From Zonotrichia leucophrys gambelii (taxonomy: Eukaryota > Chordata > Aves > Passeriformes > Passerellidae), in the NCBI RefSeq assembly GCF_028769735.1, contig NC_088169.1:44049229-44113228 (forward strand): a stretch of DNA of 64,000 nt, given 5' to 3'. Below the pieces are notes generated by a model, which was given only the letters and a program-made list of their open reading frames with translations, did no database searches and was not told the DNA's origin. The position numbers were made by a program, and so were the translations under genes. Shown piece after piece: positions 38,901 through 51,384 of the stretch. The number at the start of each line of letters is the position of its first letter. Within the stretch, counting starts at the first letter, position 1.

Positions 38901-39206
38901 TCTTTAAAGTATGCATGCTGTCATTTTAAGCAGAAAGCTCATTATTTGGGAAGATATGTTATTACCCAAAGCATAATTGCTATCTGGAATTATACATTGG
39001 CAATTTACAATTTGCCCACACTTAGCTTCCCAGCCTCACAATTTTTTACTGAAACCTCAGCATCAGAAAACACTAAGTTTCTACCTCCCTTCTTAAAGCT
39101 TCTTTATTTTGTTTACCCTACAGAATGATTTATGTGTTCTGGAAGTAATTTACCATATCTACTCTGTGTGTGGATGTCTTGAATAACTCAAAAGTTCTCA
39201 TATTAA
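35943..39206. other. Non-coding sequence, no gene recognised
   Basis: The first ~350 bp (to about 36300) stays GC-richer than the desert and may be residual retroviral internal sequence, though no reading frame or primer-binding site was identified. The rest is AT-rich, with a TA/TATG microsatellite at 37201-37236 and an A15 run near 36602. Confidence 0.45.
37201..37236. repeat. AT-rich microsatellite (TA/TATG)n
   Basis: About 36 bp of alternating TA with TATG units, with one GATA interruption. A shorter relative of the microsatellite at 10.15 kb. Confidence 0.85.
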
Positions 39207-39255
39207 GATTGGACTTGTTGATCTTGGAGGTCTTTTCCAACCTTAATGATTCTAT
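39207..39255 (+). mobile_element. CR1 LINE extreme 3' end, sense
   Basis: Only the last ~50 bp of a CR1 copy: GATTGGACTTGTTGATCTTG, then GGTCTTTTCCAACCTTAATG and a terminal ATGATTCTAT. The strict ordering of the CR1 signature blocks makes this call good despite its size. Confidence 0.82.
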
Positions 39256-39296
39256 ATCACATTAGAGACCTATGCTCATCATAAAATCTTCTTAAC

Positions 39297-39443
39297 AGAC
39301 CTCAGGCAATCTAGATGATTACTTAGTCCAACTTCCCTCTCAGAGCAGGTCTAGTTACAGAAAAATAACTGTGCCTTGTCCAGTTGTGTTCATAAAGATC
39401 TCTAAGGATCAAGACAACTCAACCTCAACCATTTCCTCTTTCA
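39297..39443 (-). mobile_element. CR1 LINE 3' fragment (antisense)
   Basis: The plus strand shows the reversed CR1 order: ATCTAGATGATTACTTAGTC, then CAGAGCAGGTCTAGTTACAG, TGTGCCTTGTCCAGTTGTG, and AAAGATCTCTAAGGATC. It is diverged and lacks the terminal octamers. It lies tail to tail with the sense CR1 end just 40 bp upstream. Confidence 0.72.
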
Positions 39444-39518
39444 GAATAAATGAATTTGTGATACTGCTGAACTTCCATATATAAGCTAGCCATAGTTACA
39501 AAAGACTGTAATTTCTTT

Positions 39519-39580
39519 GTTTGAGTTGGTTTGGTTTTTGTTTGTTTGGTTTTGTTGTTGTTGTTTGGTTTTGTTGTTTT
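39519..39580. repeat. TTTG/TTG-rich low-complexity tract
   Basis: GGTTTTTGTTTGTTTGG followed by GTTGTTGTTGTTTGG units and more T-rich sequence. A simple repeat with no adjacent retroelement. Confidence 0.85.
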
Positions 39581-42500
39581 AGGTTTTTTAAATATAAAGC
39601 ATGGGACATTTTCAGAAAGCCTTAAACCATCAATGAGACAAGTTATACAAGGAATCCAATATATATTTTTCTACTAAAACACTATCACTGCAAAAATTTT
39701 CAAATGAAGACCTAGTAACACATCATCAAAGAGCTATTTGCATTTTGCATTTACCCACTGCAGTTACATAGCTATTGAAAATATTTCTCAAGGCAGATAC
39801 CCAGATAATAAAACCTCTTGCAAATGCAATTGCATACTTTGTTATAACAGCTTTATACTGTACAAAAGTAAAGCCATCTGCACCAGAATTAGGAAAAATA
39901 CTACTTCTTGATAACCTGAAATGTTATGGAATTTGCTGAATTATTTAAAGTCACATAAAGTTCTGAGTCTCTGACAAATTTCATAAACCTCGCAAACATA
40001 ACTTTAGTTCTTATCATCGCTCCATCTCTCCTTCCCCAACCCAGCCATCTGAATACAATTTTATTGAGATCTTTCACTAAATGGAGTAGGGCAAGTCACT
40101 ACAGTATTTTCTGGGATAAACCATGAATTTTCTGTAGTAGTTACACTTGAACAGCTAAGTTTCCGTTTGCTGGATGATTTTTGTTTTAATTTTCTTTAAA
40201 GATTTTACAAAAGAAAATTTTCTAATAATTACAATTTTGTCATTTCAATGATTTTCTCTTCATTCACTAGAAGGCAAATTTCTAAGAGGACCTTTCCTGG
40301 GGAAAAAAAAAAAAAAATCTCTAAATGGAAATGTGGCATCGGTGTAGACCATAACGCTGAAGACCTGTTATTATAGTACTTCTATTTCCAGTAACAGACC
40401 TCAGGCTTTTCATTAACTCTGCATAGACTTGAGACTAGGATTTGTAAGGCTTGCTTTGTAGGGACATGTCTTGGTCTGCCAGGAACATTTGTTGTAGATT
40501 AGTTAACAGCAACAATACCATGGAGAGATGACTGTCAGATGATTCATTTTAGTTGTTGTTTAGCTTTGTTCAGTTTTGCTGTTAAACCATTATCGCCATA
40601 ACTTTGACTAACTGTACTAACCAGTAGGCATTCAGTGCAGAATGATCTATGACTGTAGAATATAATACATGAGAGCAGTCTTTAAAATGCAGTCACAGGA
40701 TGAAGCTGGAAAACCCAGGGCTTCCTGAAGGTCATGGATCACCAGTTATTTGCCATCAAAGGAAAGCAACTTAAAGTGATGGGTGAAGAGGTTATGGGGA
40801 TGAAAAAGAGAAAAAAAAAGATCATGTATGAACAAAGAGCAAGGCATACTGTGTATAAGAAAATGTCTTAAAGTAGTCCACAGTGAATTCTGGGGGAAGC
40901 AGGTAGAATTCCTGACCATTAGTACGCTGTGTCCCTTGGCAAAGAATTCGTCATACTGAAAATTTGCTGCAAACCTTCCAACACCCAGCATTTTATGGAC
41001 TCACATCAGCTCAACAAGGGCAAAATAGCAGAAATAGGGATATGAACTGGAAAGCTTGCTCATACAAGTTTAAATTATTATTGGAAAATAGAGCTGATAG
41101 AGTCCTGGAGAGGGTACGTGTTAGTATTGTGACAACTTTATTCCTAATGACATGGTCAGATTCTTAATGTTTTATTTGCACTATCAACAAATTATTGTGT
41201 GTACATATTAGCTATGTTTCCTTACCCAGGTAAGCTGCTTGGGGCTTTGGCTTGGTGTCTGGCTTTTGGAACTTAGTTGTGAATTGAATTCAGTCAGGGA
41301 AGATCCAGATGTCTTTGTTATGATACACAGAATTGTCCCGTACATTCTAGTACACTTACTCAGATTCTCTGGGACTGGTAAATTGTTGAGCATGTGCAAG
41401 GAGGAAATACTAGCATTAAAGTAAAATGAAATGTTAGTTCATGGTTCTTGTGCATATGTTTTATGATATAGTCCTTAATTATATGATCACACTCTCTATT
41501 TCAGGATTGCCATAAACAAGGGAGAAGGAGAGAAAGTCACATTCATTCACCTTGTTTATGTAACTTGCTGCTTAGATTCATTAGTCAGAATTTTCATTCG
41601 GCCTTCTAAGTATCAAGTAACAGAGTGATGATGATGTCACACTTCATGGATGGAATCTAGATTCAAAGAGCAGATAAAAATTTTATACATACATACCTGC
41701 ATGTGAGTTAAGTAGTAGGATCCAATTGCCTAAACATTGTTCATCAATGCAACTAAAATAACACACCAACAAGCCTTGTCTTTGTGTATGTTTTAAACTG
41801 ATGTTCCAGCCCACTTAAGTAGACATGTATTTGAAGGAAGTCTTTGCAAATTCTATTTTTTGACAGAATATATGGGAAATAATTGTGTTTGCATTTTCCT
41901 TCTGATTTACATAGAGAATGTTAGAGATGTCATCCTTTGCTGAAGTTGTTTTTCTTTTCATGCATTTTCTGTTAATGTGAATTCTTTTATATTAGTGTCT
42001 GTAATAACCAAATTTTTCAATATGTCAATTTATTTTTCAGAGGATTGCCTTTTTGTGCTGCCCTTTTTTTTTGTGGTTTGGATGAGGTTTATGGTAGTTA
42101 TAGTTTTTGGGGTTTTAGGGGTTTGAAAGAGAGAGAAAAAGGGCAGAACAATTAATTGTCATGGCAAGTGTTAAAAAAATCAATAGAGAAAACTGTAAAT
42201 AATAGAAATAGTTAGAAATATTTCAGGTTGGATGGGCACCAAAGACAAGACCTAATACTGTATGTCCCACAGGAAATCACTGTGCATATTCCGAGTAAAA
42301 GAAGCCACATGTTCTGAATTACGGAAATTTAGATATTTTGAACACCGTATTATGACAGACCTCACACTGAGTACTTACACCAAACTGGAGCAGAGCATAT
42401 GAGAGAAATTCTGAACACTTCAATTAGACACCTAGTTATCTTTCATTATTAACTCCCAGCATCTTTATTGCAGTTTAAAAAAATAAGAGAAATATGTGCT

Positions 42501-43309
42501 TCTCTGTCTCATATGTATTGAAGCTTGTCAGTGGTGTCCCTTGAACAGAGCAGTGTCTCATCGGCTCTCTGTTTCTAGACACATCCGCATTGTCTGAGAA
42601 ATTAGGACAATATTTTCTGTCTTGGGGTGCAGTCTGGCTTAGTTTGTCATGGTAATTTGTTGAGCCAAGGCTATAGCATCACAAAGCATCTAGGAAAAGT
42701 AGAATCAGGCAACCCTTAAGTTATTACAACAGTGGGCTATGTTAAAAACCTGTGAGACAGACAAAAAGGAGGGGTTTTTTTGTCATGGAAGTTAAGGACA
42801 TATAGTCCCAGCTGTTTATTCTCAATCTTTATGTGAATTTCTGACAGGTATCAGCTGGCATTCTATTCAGTGTCTAAAAGAAAAATTCAGTCCTAATCTT
42901 TTGTTAAAAGTCTTCTGTCTAAATTTTCGTCTTTAATGTGAACAGAACAGATTCATAGGGCCACTCTGATCTTCCTTCATGTGTAGAAACACCAGTGCCA
43001 GCAATAAGAGTTCTCTGCAAGGAAGAAGAGGAGAATAGATAATAAGTGCTCTATTGTGCAGACAGGAGAGGAGAATTTAGTTTTAATGATCCCATTACTT
43101 TCTGCTAGACTGCTAAAAATTGCTGCACTGAATAAACCAGTAGATGCTGCTTTTTGTCAAATTACTGGAATGTCTTTCATAAAACTTATTTTTTTTTACA
43201 GACACTTTGTAGGGCAATTAGGGCAGCTTAGCAAATTCCTTATTTCCCACTGGACATTGTAATTCACAACAAACTAATTAATATTTTATCTGAAAATGCT
43301 ACATACTTT

Positions 43310-43560
43310 CATTGTTGTTTATTTTTAATTAAAATTAAGGTCCTGAAACAGTCAATGACAATTATGAATACATGCAAGGCATTAAATATGACAATTTGAA
43401 TTTTTAATTATTAATTATCACATTGACATGCTAATTATTTCTGGCAAAAACACAGGATACTTTACTTAAATGCTAATATAACTGCACTACCCATTTTAAT
43501 TACTGAGCAAAGTTATGTATGGCTTTACAGAATTTTAAACCTTGGAGATAACAATGGTAC
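43310..43560. promoter_or_regulatory. Candidate conserved non-coding element (enhancer-like)
   Basis: The densest homeodomain-type motif cluster in the window: TTTTTAATTAAAATTAAGG (43322-43340), TTTTTAATTATTAATTATCA (43401-43420) and GACATGCTAATTATTTC within the next 25 bp. It is not a simple repeat and matches none of the transposons seen here. Regulatory function is inferred from motif density alone, which AT-rich sequence inflates. Confidence 0.28.
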
Positions 43561-45223
43561 AGGGGATTTGTCTTTTGAAAGATCAAAATGTTCACCATGA
43601 GTAAATCTCACATTTGAGAAGTGGAAGACAGTAATGCACTTACGCTGTAACATTGAAAATGACAGAAGACAAGTTTTAAAAGCTTTTCAGGAAGCAATCC
43701 AACTATGTGTTTAAATATTAAAAAATGCACCATTGCATGAAATAGAACAAACACGATGGGCATCTAAATGTATCCCTAGTGGAAACTAATTTTTACAAGA
43801 AGATGTATTTTAGAACTCTCTTAACATCAGTTGCAACATGTAGATGTCTCAAAACCATAATTAATTTCCTGGAAAGCCCAAGGTTTTTTTTTTAATTAAG
43901 ACACCAAATTGAACATCACTTCTTTTTCCCCTTTGCTTTAGCAACACAAGCTAAAGTTTGGTTAACATTTTGGGCTTCAGGATCATGAAAGAAGCAAATT
44001 AAAATGTGAAACATTCTGTAATCTGATTGTTCCTGAGTTTAGCTTCTTCCCTCATAGAATGTAAAGAAATAGCTGCTTGGGGGGAAAAAAAATTAGAAGG
44101 CTTGGTCTGACACAAATAAAATGAATGCAGGGAAATAGTTATTTTGTGTTCCTCATGAGCATGAGAGTCATTGCACCCTATAAGAGATATATCGTAAATA
44201 AGAAAGACAAAAGAAAAAATCTGCAGTTATTTAGTTGTGACTAAATAACATGTATAGTTTATTACATGTTACTGGGACATATGTTTGGCTTTTTTTAATG
44301 GATGGCAGCATAAGGTCAATCTAATTTATAACCATTTCTCAGGACCCTTTACACCTTTTCAAGCTGAACTGTGCATGGTACCATTACTTGGGACTGCTAG
44401 TAATTGTGATTTAAAACACACTTTTCACAAACAAATTTTGTGATCAGTTCTATCAAAATATATTAGAAATATTTTGTAAATGCTCTCTTGGATTTACCTT
44501 ATGTCCTGGCAAAGATGCCAAAGAATTTTCAGAGTTGTACCTATTTTGTTTCATATGTTCATGATAATTTATTATTTTTCCCCATGTTGTTTAAAACAGA
44601 GATAGAAATTCTCATGTGTTCACATGCACATGAATGCACCCTCAGATTTAGAAACTTTTAAACCATGAAATTATTAAACTAATTATTTTGATGATTAAAA
44701 TTATTACATTGGCAGTTTCTGTATTCTTTACAGGAAACATTTTCTTGGTGAACTCCATTATTTTATCAGGTTGCAAAACCTTGGACATATAATTGAGAGA
44801 AATATCAATAATGTAAAATTTATGCTCTGTGCTTTGTGCAAATTCTGCTGTTGGAGCAGTCAATGGGGAGAAAGTTTTATGGTGTATAAGCTTACTGATA
44901 GTGGATTAAATACTGAAATACATTGCAAAAGAGTGTACCTTGATTTATTGGGCATTTCTATTTTCAGAGCAAATCCTATTTCTTGGCTGAGCTCAAACAG
45001 AAAAGGATACGAAAATGCATCAACTGCAGATTGTCTTGATAAATGTCCTTAGCACTTCTAACATTCTGCTGTGGCTGAACTGAAAAAGGAGAGGGACCAT
45101 GATGATAACAATTTCTACAAACTTATACAGTCTTATGGTTATTCCTACCAAGTTCAGCTGTTTGGTTCTCTAGGAAGGAAGAAAGGATGGGGTAGTTGGA
45201 TATACAGCCAAAGGGAGGAAGGT

Positions 45224-45252
45224 GGGGAGGGAAACAGGGACAGAAGGGAGGG
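45224..45252 (+). other. Canonical G-quadruplex motif
   Basis: G runs at 45224-45227, 45229-45231, 45237-45239, 45246-45248 and 45250-45252 are separated by loops of 1, 5, 6 and 1 nt, which satisfies the usual four-run rule with loops of up to 7. It sits in a purine-rich stretch (about 45174-45262) in otherwise AT-rich DNA. Confidence 0.7.
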
Positions 45253-47431
45253 ATGGAGAAAATTAAATTTAGACTGTCTGCTAGATGAAATTTTAGTATT
45301 TACTCTAATGATAGATAAGTAAGGTCCAGTTCAAGTACAATTAAGATTGTGGGCAAATCTTTATGTTGAACTGTATTTTGCAGAAAACAAATAATTTTTT
45401 TTCGTAGAATCTTTGAGAATTGAAGCTTGTCTCAAGAACTTCAGAAAGGAAGACTACTTCCCATAAGATTTTGGTAAGACACAGGATCAAACCCAGTGTT
45501 CCCAGTATTAAAAGAGAAATGGAGCAATAATGCAGAATAACTAAACAAATTTTCCAACCTTAAAAATGGGTAATTATTTCCAATCTTAAAAGGATTTTTG
45601 CACATAAGAGGCATTTTCCAGGAATGAAAAATACACTTTTGATTACAAGTTTTCAGAAAATGCTGAATCAATCTTTGTAGATTAAAAAATATTGAAACTC
45701 TAGAAGATGCAAGTATGAAAACTAGAATTAGATTTAGGACACATGGTGCTTTTGTCTGAAGTACATAGAGAAGAATAATTTTAATAGTGTGTTTGTCAAT
45801 GGTTTTTCTAGAGAGCTTTCATTCAATATGCCAATCTTCAGTCAGAAATAAGACATTTTCAAATAAAATCTTGAGTATAATAATACTTTATCTATTTTTG
45901 CCCTATATGAAGGAAGTAAATTTTAAGCCATTTCTGTTTAGAGATTCCTCCTGAAACTCTTTTGGTGTAAAACCTAAAATTTCGTAGCTCTTGCTTTCAT
46001 CACCACAGTCAGACTCAGTAGCTGGTTCAGCAAGTATTCTCCTCCATCACTCTGCAGAGGTCTTCAGATCATAATAAATGCTTGGGATATTTCCAGTTCT
46101 TGGCCTGTACCTTTCTTCTTGAACATAAAAAACATGAGGTCAAAAGTACTGGGTTAGATCAACATCTTAGCTCTGATAGCAGCCAAATGTCAATCTCTCA
46201 TAAAGGGCATAAGGAAAGGGAAAGCACACATTTCCCTCTAATACTCTTTGTCCTTCAAAAAATTGTAATTTGTCTAATTAAGTGCCTGTGTAACCCATAG
46301 GCACCAACCTAACTGCCCTTTTTCATAAGCTAGCACAGCATTCTTTTGAATTATGAAAACTTTCGTGAAAAAGTTCCCCAGTCAAACTACGTCTTGTGTG
46401 TGTGAAGGAAAAAAAAAGTTTTTTGTCCCTTTTTATGCCTTCTTCTGATATTTTCTGACTCTTGTGTTTAAACACAGAGAACAATTCCTGTGAGCAAACA
46501 ATTCTTGTCCACCTTGTTCTACGTATTCTACTGCTATGGCTATGAATTGTGTTTTGTGCTAAGTCATCTTCAAAAGAGCAAAAGCATTCATCTCTTGTGG
46601 TTTGGTAATATTCAGAATACGTTAAGGCTACAACCTCAAAAGTATGTTCAGTGTTGAAGTCCTGTTTGAACACATAAGGCTTCCTTATGCAAACACAGTA
46701 TAGAACCATGGAATGTTGTCTGCAGACTCATCACAGGATGGATTATGGTGGTAAAAAATCTTTGTGGCTGACAGACCCTGTGGCAGACAAATCCAAGGAA
46801 ATCCCACCAATATTGGGAATAAAATTCCATAACTCTTTACTTGATAGCATGTTTTAAGTTGAGAAGGTTATTTTAGGTTTTGCAGACTCTATACCTGCAT
46901 TGTGTGATGTGCATTTCCAGTGGAAAAAGAGAAAAGAAAGACATAGAATAATTCACGTGCAGTTTTCCTTGGGACATCTATTTAAGAAGAGACTTAACCT
47001 AATGACAGTGGTTAAGAACTGATTTAATCTAGTAGCAATGAAATGTCAATGAAATCAACTTAGGAGAATACTAGCATGTTTTATTTTGATTGTAACTAGT
47101 GTTGCTTTGTGCTAATCTATGAAATGGTGTATAACTGGGGTAGGAGGGGGGTGGTATTGCAAAATCTGATATTTTAGAAAACAAGCTGTGAAAAAACTAT
47201 TTCAAAGATTTTTGGTTTTTTTAACTTACGGTGTTGTGCAGGAATGGGGTTCAAACATTTTTTTAAAAATTCAATCTTTTTTTAAACAAGAATTTTCTAG
47301 TACATACTACCTTTACTAATACATACTGCCTTTAATTCTGTCGGTTTTTTTGTGTTCACTATTTTGCTAAAAGCAATGCTTTTGGATTGTCAAACTATAA
47401 CAATAGAATGATTCAAAAATATTATGCCATA

Positions 47432-48106
47432 TGTACTGGGCGGACTCTGCCTGCGGGCTCAGCACCCACCAAAGCTGCTCACTCATCTCTACCAAAGTAC
47501 AGGAAATAGAAAATGTAACAAAAGGTTAACAAAGGGTTGAGATAAGGACAGGGAGAGATCTCTCACCAAGTGTGATGAGTGGACAAAGCAGACTTAAGGT
47601 GGGGATTTTAATTCAATTAATTACTAACAAAATTAGAGCAGGATAATGAGAAGCAAAATAAGTATTAGAAACACCTTCCATTCACTCCTTCCTTCTTCTA
47701 CCTCCTCTCTCCCAGCAGCATGGAGCACAGGGAATTACAGTCAGTGACACATTGTTCCTTCTGCTCCCCAGAAGAGCCATTCCCCCTGCTCCAGCATGGT
47801 GTCCCTTCCACAGGAGACAGTCCTCCACAAACCCATTCAGTGTGAGTCCATCCCACAGCCAGCAGTTCTCCATGAACTGCTCCAGCGTGCATCATTCTTT
47901 CCTGAGATGCAGTCCTTCACGAACAGTCTGCTTCAGCCTGGGTCTCCCACAGGGTTACAAGTCCTCCCAGGAAACCTGCGCCAGCAAGGAATCCTCTCTC
48001 CACAGATCAGCAGGTCCCTGCCAGGAACCTGCTCCAGCATGGGCTTTCTATGGGCTCACAGCCTTCTTTCAGGAATCCTCCTGCTCCTGCATGGCAATTT
48101 TGGGGA
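47432..48106 (-). mobile_element. Truncated LTR of an avian endogenous retrovirus, type B
   Basis: The same LTR type as at 29.2 kb, minus orientation: the plus strand starts TGTACTGGGCGGACTC at 47432 (the LTR 3' end, TG...CA rule) and shares GATAAGGACAGGGAGAGATC (near 47541). The U3 carries seven imperfect tandem units of 44-53 bp, most starting GCTCCAGC or close variants, at 47788, 47832, 47879, 47930, 47978, 48031 and 48082. Similarity ends near 48106, so the LTR 5' end is missing. Two plus frames of 129 and 145 codons (47752-48141, 47796-48233) and minus frames near 47.7-47.9 kb come from these units and should not be taken as genes. Confidence 0.88.
47788..48106. repeat. Tandem array of ~50-bp units inside the LTR
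   Basis: Seven units of 44, 47, 51, 48, 53, 51 and a partial ~25 bp. Each opens with a GCTCCAGC-like word followed by a GTGGG/ATGGG-like motif, CCCACAGG-like and AGTCCT(C/T)C-like words. The units are diverged, so the array is ancestral to the LTR type and not a recent expansion. Confidence 0.85.
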
Positions 48107-51100
48107 GACCCTATTCTCAACTGATAAGGCACACAGTATGAACTTAAGGATTGTTTTGCAATGTAGTGGAAGCTACAGATCTCAAGGGAGAAGTCTGTAC
48201 TGCAGTGAATTCAGGGATTGGATGATCTGTTAAGTTTTTTCACATTTCTGTATAATCAGTCCTCATTTCTTTACCACTTTTGCATACCTCAAGTGAGTAA
48301 TCCTTATACAGATTATTTATGTGCACATAAATGGAGTAATACTTTTCTGCCCAATGAAGCCTTTACAGATGAAATTAATCTCAGCTATCTTGTTACCTGT
48401 GTAAAGCTAAATTACGGATGTTCTCCTTTAAACTGTAGAATCAAAATGGATACTTGAACTGTACATTCTAAGGTTCCATTATTTGCATGAATTAGGAATT
48501 GAGATGAAATTACCCAGATGAAATGCAATAAAATAGACTGTAGATATTAAGTTTGTATGAGAAGAGTTCTCATCCTAGGAGCCACTAATTGGTATGAATG
48601 GGTATTGGGTGTGGTATCTGATGTTTAACCTTACGTAAGCTCAGTTTTACTGATCTAAATCCCTGCCTTGGGCTGAACATAACACAGCCTCAACCAACAC
48701 CCCAAAACCACCATGTCACTTTGTATCTACATCTGCACCTTATAGAATTATGAGATGCTGCACTGTGTCCCCTTGGTTTATGGTAGGCTGTGTTAGATGC
48801 AGTAGTTTGGGCCAAACTATTTTCTGCAAATAAACTATGCCTGGAGATGCTGGAGGCTGAAAATGTCCTGCTACTGGTTTCTGGCTTCTCTAACTATTAG
48901 AGATCTTGCAACTAAAGAAGACCCTGTTCTTTCCTGAGATATTAGTTACCAATGAGCTGAGTACCCACTCTCTCACCAGTCAAACCCTAGAAGCCTAGAA
49001 AAAGTGTAAGTTCTAAAAACTACATTTTGATTCTAATTCCCTGTTTTAAATGGGTATTCAAAGCATGCATATGCTAAGCAGCATATAAATGTTTTCTTTA
49101 TAGAATTGTTGAGGTTTTTACATTCTCTGAATATTTATCGATTCTGTGCCAGTCTTTCATTCCTCAGCAGCAGATAACTTCAATGAGATTTTTGGAACCC
49201 AAAATAATCAAATGCAGTACATTTCCTTGAAAATTCACCATAAAATGTCACATTTTATTTTTGTCAGTATTGCAGAGAGCTTCTCACATGCCTTACTTTT
49301 CTGGCATTTAAATATTCTTGAACATAATGTGGAATTCTTCAGAAAATTATCCAGCTATAATTTTCTACAAATTTTATGCATAATATTGTGCTGGATTAAG
49401 ATTCCTATTCAAATGAATAAGATTCGTGCTTTATAGTTAATTTTGGCAGACATAGAAATACAAATGCTAGGCATTTGAAGATTCAGAAATCAATAAATCA
49501 TTATATTTGATTGTAGGGGTTTATGTTTTTGACATATTGTGAGTGCCTGCTGAACTGCTGTTCTGATGTATAACTGAAGGTTCCCACCATCGCCTTCAGT
49601 AAGGATTAGTGGATTAGTTCATCACTGTATTAAAATTTAAAATGAAACAATCAACATTTATCATGTAATCTATGAAAACAGGTTTTACATAATCATCCAA
49701 AATGAGAGAAAATCACTTTTGCATTTTTTTAAAAAAAGATTCTGATCTTAAATTACAAAAGTTGCAAGAAAAAGCATCCCGTTCCCCTCTCCAATTTCAG
49801 TGGGAAAAGCAGAAAATAACAAAAAATTGTGTCTTATATAAATTTATAATAATATATATAATGTTAATGAAATGTATAGGAATAAAAACACATATCTGGG
49901 AAACGTTCCTTTGTTTTAGCTTAGGGAAGATTGTGTGTAGATGGCAGAAGGAAGAGGAGAAAAGTAAAGATTTCCTAAGAAGTCTTTAAGCAAAAATTGT
50001 GAAGCTCTTGTTATGCACTATCAGTTAGAAACAGAAGCAAGGCAAAGCTTGTCTCTTGCATAAATGTTAAGCAAGAATGATCACTGAGCAGTAGGCACCT
50101 ACTAGGGGAAGCAGACTTCTTGAGAGCTCTCAGCAGACATTTTAAACACTGAAGAAGAAAATGAAAATGAGTGTAGTTTGCTTTTTGTATAAAAATGATC
50201 TGCCATATAAGGAATCAAAAAAGGCCTATAATGCATCTGATATCGTGGCCATTAAAAAAAAAAAAAGGTGGGGGTTTTGTGTGTTTTTGGGTTTTTTTCC
50301 CCCTAAAATAAAATGCTCTAATATGAACAGGTATCAAATAATGAAATACAGTGAGTTGTGTTTCACTGGGGACCTGAATAGCTGAATGACACATGAATGG
50401 CTCCTGAGTAATTGCTTGCAAATCTAAGTAACCTTTATCTTGTGATTTTGTGTAAATGGCAATAAGAATTTCTTTGAAAGGTGATTAAAAAAAATACTAA
50501 TACTAATGAATTAATTGCCAAATCACAAAAATGTGTCTAGGGTAGCTGGGGGCTGTGAACTAACAACTAGCCACACAGAATCAAATTTAGTAGATATGAA
50601 GTCCTATTGGTTCATTAATGATATAACTATTCTGTCAAACCAAACTAGAAGTCATCAGCTCCTTTAAAGAGCTTCCATTCACTTTGTAATGCAAGAAGAA
50701 TATTTAGCAGCATGCTGACTTTTAAATGTCCAAACATGCAGAAAGGGCTGAAATGTTTTTCATATAAAAAAAGGCAAATTTTATTTGATACATTAATCCC
50801 TGAAGACTTGACAGTCTAAGTGATTTACTATAGACATAGAATTCTTAAGCTTTTTACAGAGAGATCACAGTTATGGTCTGGCTGCAATTCTTCCCACTTC
50901 CCTGTTTCTCTGATTATACTTCTCAGATGTCAGTCTTTTTGCCTTTATCTCTTCTCAAGTGGAATCATGCAGGTCTCCCACTGTTAGGCTGAACTCTTAA
51001 CAACAGTGCCCTGTATATCAGCTGTGCTTAAGTGCCAAATCCTGAGGTCTTTACTACCTGAGAGATTTGAGTTCTGTGAACTATGGACAATGATTAAATA

Positions 51101-51348
51101 AGCCCATGTACTTTTCTCAAAAAGGTAAAAAAAAACTTACATGAAAAGATTTTTAAGTTTTTAAAGTCTATACATTTCTCACCTAGGCCATTCTGTCCTT
51201 CATAATGAGTTATATAAAGTTAATTTTCTGATGGCAAACTTCATAAAATAAAACTAAGCACTGTCACCCTCTAAATCAGATCATATTTCCCCCATTTATT
51301 AGTAAAAACTACAGGCTTTGCACTACAGAATCTCAGGAAATTTTTGGG

Positions 51349-51384
51349 CTTAGCTGAAAACCTCAGTTTAGCTGAAAACCTCAG
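51349..51384. repeat. 18-bp tandem duplication
   Basis: CTTAGCTGAAAACCTCAG is followed directly by TTTAGCTGAAAACCTCAG, differing only in the first base, so the duplication is probably recent or under constraint. A GAGCTAAG just downstream is the reverse complement of the CTTAGCT start, giving a possible small hairpin. Confidence 0.85.

Larger units (their letters stand above)
39444..47431. other. AT-rich non-coding sequence, no gene recognised
   Basis: About 8 kb without an accepted gene or transposon. It includes a TTTG/TTG-rich tract (39519-39580), an A14 run near 40304, a homeodomain-motif-rich block at 43.3-43.6 kb, and a G-quadruplex motif at 45224-45252. A 19-bp-period duplication starts at 47301 and 47320 (TACATACT...). 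The 128-codon minus-strand frame at 46323-46709 has no recognised domain. Confidence 0.5.

Noticed and set aside
46323..46709. 128-codon minus-strand open frame outside any recognised repeat
   Set aside because: No domain, signal peptide or splice context. With a stop about every 15 codons at this base composition, about one such frame is expected by chance in six frames of 64 kb.
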